NCBI GenBank assembly: GCA_001603805.1
Contig: LUZY01000008.1
Coordinates: forward strand, 234,746 to 298,745
Length of the DNA: 64,000 nucleotides
From: Deferribacterales bacterium Deferri_01
GTDB taxonomy: Bacteria > Chrysiogenota > Deferribacteres > Deferribacterales > Geovibrionaceae
Direction of reading: 5' to 3'
This document shows, piece after piece, positions 60,987 through 64,000 of the stretch. A model generated the notes under the pieces. It was not told the origin of the DNA. It was given only the letters and a program-made list of their open reading frames with translations, and made no database searches. The number at the start of each line of letters is the position of its first letter. Positions within the stretch are counted from its first letter, which is position 1. Position numbers and translations under genes: made by a program.

Positions 60987-62801
60987 GTGAGGTGTGCCTT
61001 CCTTTTGTGTCTTTTTCTGCTCCTGCCTTTCAAAGCTGCTTTTTCAGATGAGCATGATATCTTATCAAAAGCTGCAAGCTCTCACGAGTGGCAGGTTCTC
61101 CTGCACTATGAAAGAGGAGTTTTCGGCAACCGGAGCCTTGTGGACGATCCAGATTTTTTTCTTAACAAAAACGGCAAATATGATCCGTATGCGGAGATTT
61201 TGTCTTTGTATGAAAACATATATGGAGACAATTTAAGGGGTGACGGCTCTGCCGTGTGCCGTTTTCCGCTACGTGCGGAATTTCTTGCTGAAAAGCTGGG
61301 GAAACCCTTATCAGATCTTCATCTTGATGAATGTATTGAACTCAAAGAGTTTATGGATAGCATAAACCCTGTTAAGGCCAGCATTATTTTTCCGTTTTAC
61401 CATATGAACAGCCCTGCATCTATGTTTGGTCATACATTAATACGCTTTGACTCCTCCCTTGACAGTAAGCTCGTTTCCACAGCGATCACCTACGCAGCCG
61501 ATTACAACGGCACAGACGGCGGGATAATGTATGCTGTTAAAGGCGTTACAGGGCTTTACGCCGGACGTTCTGAAATTTTACCGTATCACAGAAAAATAAG
61601 AGAATATGATAACATCAATCAGCGAGACATATGGGAGTATGAGCTTAAACTCACCCCTGAAGAGGTCCGCAGGATGGTTTTGCATTCTTATGAAATACAG
61701 CACACATGGTCACGTTATTACTTTTTTGATGAAAACTGTGCGTATAACCTTTTGTTTATCATTGAAGCCGCAAAACCGGAGTCCCATCTGACAGAGGGCT
61801 TTTTGTGGGTTATCCCTATAGATACCATTTATATTCTGAGAGACAAGGGGCTTCTCGGCGAAGCTGTTTTCCGCCCGTCACAATCCACCAGAATGGCAGA
61901 AATGCTCAAAGACATGGAACCGGCCATTTATCAGGCAGCAGTTCAGGCAATTGAACAGGATAAGCTGGATATACCGGAAGATTTTAATAACAAGGATAAA
62001 ATCCGTCTGCTGGACTTCTGGATTGAATACACTCAGTTCAAAAACAGAAAAAAAGAGGTAAACCAGTACACTGAGGAGCTTATTGGCGTACTCCGCCGCC
62101 GTGCTGCAATACCTGAAAAAATAGAGTATAATTTCTCTGTCCCAAAAGAGCCTCTTGAGGGGCACAGACCCTCAAAGGTCAGTTTAAAAACAGGCAGCAG
62201 CAACGGAAACCTTTTCAGCGAAATAAACTGGCGTCCGGCTCTGCATACACCTGAAGACAGCGACATCGGGTTTCTTGAGGGCTCTTCACTGGCTTTTTTT
62301 GATATAACCGTGAGAAAAGAAGAGAATGAGGATCTCATTCTGAAAAAGCTTAGTTTTGTTGATATATATTCCCTTGCTTCTGTTACGGAAATTTTCAGCC
62401 CTGTGTCGTGGAAAATGAATTTTGGTCTGGAGCATCTGGATGAACTGCACTCAACCGCCGCTTTCATAAATCCGGGCGGAGGCAAGGCCTACAAAATAGC
62501 CGGAGGACTGCTTTACGGACTTTTTAATACAAAGATCCGTGCTTCAACAGGGTATGACGAAGGCTTTTCCGCCGGAGCCGGTCTGGAAGGCGGGTTCAGT
62601 AAGTCCTTTGGTGGTTTCAAAGTACGCCTCAGTGCAGACATAATGCGTTACGGACTGGGTTATGACACCTCTGAAGGAGCCCTGAAACTTGATGCGCACT
62701 ATTATATTACTCCGGATCTATCATTATCAGCCGGATTTAAAACCGGCTTGGCTGATGACAATAAAGATGATGTTTATATGAGTCTCGGTTTTAACTTTTA
62801 A
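60987..62801 (+). CDS. DUF4105 (Lnb-like) periplasmic protein with beta-rich C-terminus
   Basis: 604 residues from GTG 60987 (GAGGGG upstream), with signal peptide (CAFLLCLFLLLPFKAAFS). The DUF4105 domain (about 100-350) has FPFYHMNSPASMFGHTLIRF, GVTGLYAGRSEILPYH and YYFFDENCAYNLLFIIE: a Ser/His/Cys-containing set suggestive of a hydrolase. The last 200 residues are beta-strand repeats ending YMSLGFNF, like an outer-membrane barrel. A longer reading from 60951 overlaps the upstream gene and lacks a site. Confidence 0.85.
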   Translation: MRCAFLLCLFLLLPFKAAFSDEHDILSKAASSHEWQVLLHYERGVFGNRSLVDDPDFFLNKNGKYDPYAEILSLYENIYGDNLRGDGSAVCRFPLRAEFLAEKLGKPLSDLHLDECIELKEFMDSINPVKASIIFPFYHMNSPASMFGHTLIRFDSSLDSKLVSTAITYAADYNGTDGGIMYAVKGVTGLYAGRSEILPYHRKIREYDNINQRDIWEYELKLTPEEVRRMVLHSYEIQHTWSRYYFFDENCAYNLLFIIEAAKPESHLTEGFLWVIPIDTIYILRDKGLLGEAVFRPSQSTRMAEMLKDMEPAIYQAAVQAIEQDKLDIPEDFNNKDKIRLLDFWIEYTQFKNRKKEVNQYTEELIGVLRRRAAIPEKIEYNFSVPKEPLEGHRPSKVSLKTGSSNGNLFSEINWRPALHTPEDSDIGFLEGSSLAFFDITVRKEENEDLILKKLSFVDIYSLASVTEIFSPVSWKMNFGLEHLDELHSTAAFINPGGGKAYKIAGGLLYGLFNTKIRASTGYDEGFSAGAGLEGGFSKSFGGFKVRLSADIMRYGLGYDTSEGALKLDAHYYITPDLSLSAGFKTGLADDNKDDVYMSLGFNF

Positions 62802-62820
62802 GAACTCAGGAGAGAAAGTT

Positions 62821-63348
62821 TTGAGAGTCTATTTACGTTTATTTGCAGTTTCAGGAGCAACCTTCGGGCTGATCATCTTTTTACTGAAAGTGCCGGTATT
62901 GGGCTTTGAGAGTGCTTTCACAATCGGAGTTACCGCAGGCTTTTTTTTCGGTCTGATATTCAGCAGCATAATTTATGTAATAAGCTGCTTCAGTGGCTCT
63001 GGCAGAGTTTCAGCATGCAAAACCGGCAAGCCGTCTGCATCTATTACAGTGAACATACCTCTGAGTTTTGACGAAGCTTTTGATACTGTCTGCAATACTC
63101 TCGAAACTGGTCTGAAATACAGAGTTACACAGAAAGATATAGAGAATGGCAAAATAAATGCGGAAACGGATATGACATGGAAAAGCTGGGGAGAAACCAT
63201 TGAAGTTGTTTTGACTCCTGATTCCGGAAAAAGTACTCATGCGGTTTTTACCAGCAGCTCCTCGGTGAAGCTTACCTTGGTCGATTTCGGCAAAAATCAG
63301 AATAATATAGAAAGGATCATCTCTGCTTTACCCGTCCGGGTTGATTAG
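62821..63348 (+). CDS. Two-helix membrane protein of unknown function
   Basis: 175 residues from TTG (AGGAG upstream). Two hydrophobic helices (about 5-25 and 33-55) are followed by a soluble domain (SITVNIPLSFDEAFDTVCNT, MTWKSWGETIEVVL). I do not recognise the family. It follows the DUF4105 gene by 19 bases, on the same strand, and probably belongs to that operon. Confidence 0.72.
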   Translation: MRVYLRLFAVSGATFGLIIFLLKVPVLGFESAFTIGVTAGFFFGLIFSSIIYVISCFSGSGRVSACKTGKPSASITVNIPLSFDEAFDTVCNTLETGLKYRVTQKDIENGKINAETDMTWKSWGETIEVVLTPDSGKSTHAVFTSSSSVKLTLVDFGKNQNNIERIISALPVRVD

Positions 63349-63897
63349 ATTGTTCTTAAAATTTTACAGGTTTTTTGCAGTGTTAAAGCGAGCGAGCCGG
63401 AAAATGCACAGTTATCCGGTGCCACCAGAGACACTAAGTATCGCTCCAATATGGAACATGTTGCAAAGATAATAGAAAAATACTGCACCTTTCCGCAGGT
63501 GGAAAAGGAAAAGCTTTTCAGGCTGACTTTGTTTTCATTTATTACAGGTAATGAGGATATGCACCTCAAAAACTTTTCCCTGCTATATGGAGGCGGCAAG
63601 GTCCGGCTTTCACCCGTTTATGATCTTTTGAATACAACCATAGCTATTCCGAATCCGATTGAAGAGCTTGCATTGCCGTTAAGAGCGAAGAAAAACAAAA
63701 TAAGCAAAGAAGATCTTATAGATTATTTTGTGGCTGAAAGTCTTGGTTTAAATGACAAAATAATTAATAAGGCAGTTTCTAAACTGAAATCGGTTTCTTC
63801 AGAATGGGAAAGCATGATTAAGGCAAGCTTTCTATCTGCTGCTATGCAGGAAAAATATCTAGGACTGCTTTCTGAACGCCAGCAAAGATTGTTTTAA
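63349..63897 (+). pseudogene. HipA-family kinase remnant (C-terminal part only)
   Basis: The frame is open from the TAG at 63346 to 63897. It matches HipA C-terminal sequence: DTKYRSNMEHVAKIIE, the catalytic loop GNEDMHLKNFSLLY and LSPVYDLLNTT (metal-binding Asp). The first ATG (63451) comes after the DTKY segment. The N-terminal subdomain and ATP-binding loop are missing, and no hipB-like antitoxin gene is adjacent. Best read as a decayed or truncated toxin kinase; the upstream part may have been lost by deletion. Confidence 0.75.
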
Positions 63898-63934
63898 GGT
63901 GGTTAATGTGGTCAGATGTAGTCATTTCATGAAA

Positions 63935-63969
63935 AAAGGGCTTCAAAGAAAAAATCTCTGAAACCCTTT
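63935..63969 (+). terminator. Hairpin after the HipA remnant
   Basis: AAAGGG/CCCTTT and TTCA/TGAA and AGA/TCT paired segments separated by two single mismatches; the tail ATTTAAA is weak. Confidence 0.5.
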
Positions 63970-63983
63970 ATTTAAAGTGCCGA

Positions 63984-63996
63984 GGGGGGGGGGGGG
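63984..63996 (+). repeat. G13 homopolymer near window end
   Basis: Thirteen consecutive G in otherwise balanced sequence. Long homopolymers are rare in this window and are a common place for sequencing or assembly error; a biological phase-variable tract is possible but there is no visible gene around it. Confidence 0.9.
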
Positions 63997-64000
63997 ACTC

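Overview
The window reads as a chromosomal segment of a motile, anaerobically respiring, LPS-bearing Gram-negative bacterium. It carries flagellar and type IV pilus genes, Fo-ATPase genes, [NiFe]-hydrogenase maturation genes, lipid A/LPS genes, an octaheme nitrite-reductase-like cytochrome and many Cache/PAS sensor kinases. This mix, with a large FlgE and c-type cytochromes, fits Deferribacterota (Geovibrio/Denitrovibrio-like). That assignment is inference from gene content; no rRNA is present to confirm it. I saw no tRNA or rRNA genes, CRISPR array, insertion sequence or prophage. Coding density is high and most operons have overlapping stop/start codons.

Layout. 1-3.2 kb (minus): a partial membrane protein, atpE, atpB, atpI, atpZ, then hemL. 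3.4-6.7 kb: a GT4 glycosyltransferase, an MsbA-type exporter and a NifX-like protein. 6.8-8.8 kb: rhomboid protease, hypC, hypD. 8.9-12.6 kb (minus): a large lipoprotein and a PAS kinase with a cysteine cluster. 12.7-20.5 kb: hypE, a small haem protein, hisI, pilMNOPQ and lpxB in a tightly packed run. 20.7-29.8 kb: flagellar block fliK-flgD-flgE, terminator, then motA-motB-fliL-fliN-fliO-fliP-fliQ. 29.9-36.3 kb: murI (minus), a small unknown, an HD-GYP protein (minus), an NtrC-type activator and RNase R. 36.3-41.7 kb (minus): two large sensor kinases of the same subfamily flanking a DUF2325 gene that has a strong promoter with a metalloregulator-like palindrome. 41.9-46.4 kb: FadL-type porin, lipoprotein, Tat-exported M15 peptidase, BrkB-cNMP fusion, single-domain response regulator. 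46.4-49.1 kb: copA-copZ-csoR under a CsoR-like operator. 49.3-57.3 kb: pilT-rqcH, a hybrid kinase overlapping an sdhE-like gene, an unknown, and a 2-hydroxyacyl-CoA-dehydratase-like protein with its activase. 57.4-60.2 kb (minus): LuxR-type regulator and octaheme cytochrome. 60.5-63.9 kb: DUF3015, DUF4105 and a membrane protein, then a HipA remnant and a G13 tract.

How it works together. The pilus genes (pilMNOPQ, with the retraction ATPase pilT 30 kb away) and the flagellar export/motor genes give two motility systems. Numerous sensors (Cache, SBP, PAS, HD-GYP) suggest strong environmental control. hypCDE build the Fe(CN)2CO centre of hydrogenases encoded elsewhere. The copper operon is a complete sense-and-export unit. 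The least explained parts are the octaheme enzyme with altered active-site positions, the DUF3015/DUF4105/membrane-protein trio, the dehydratase/activase pair and the DUF2325 locus.
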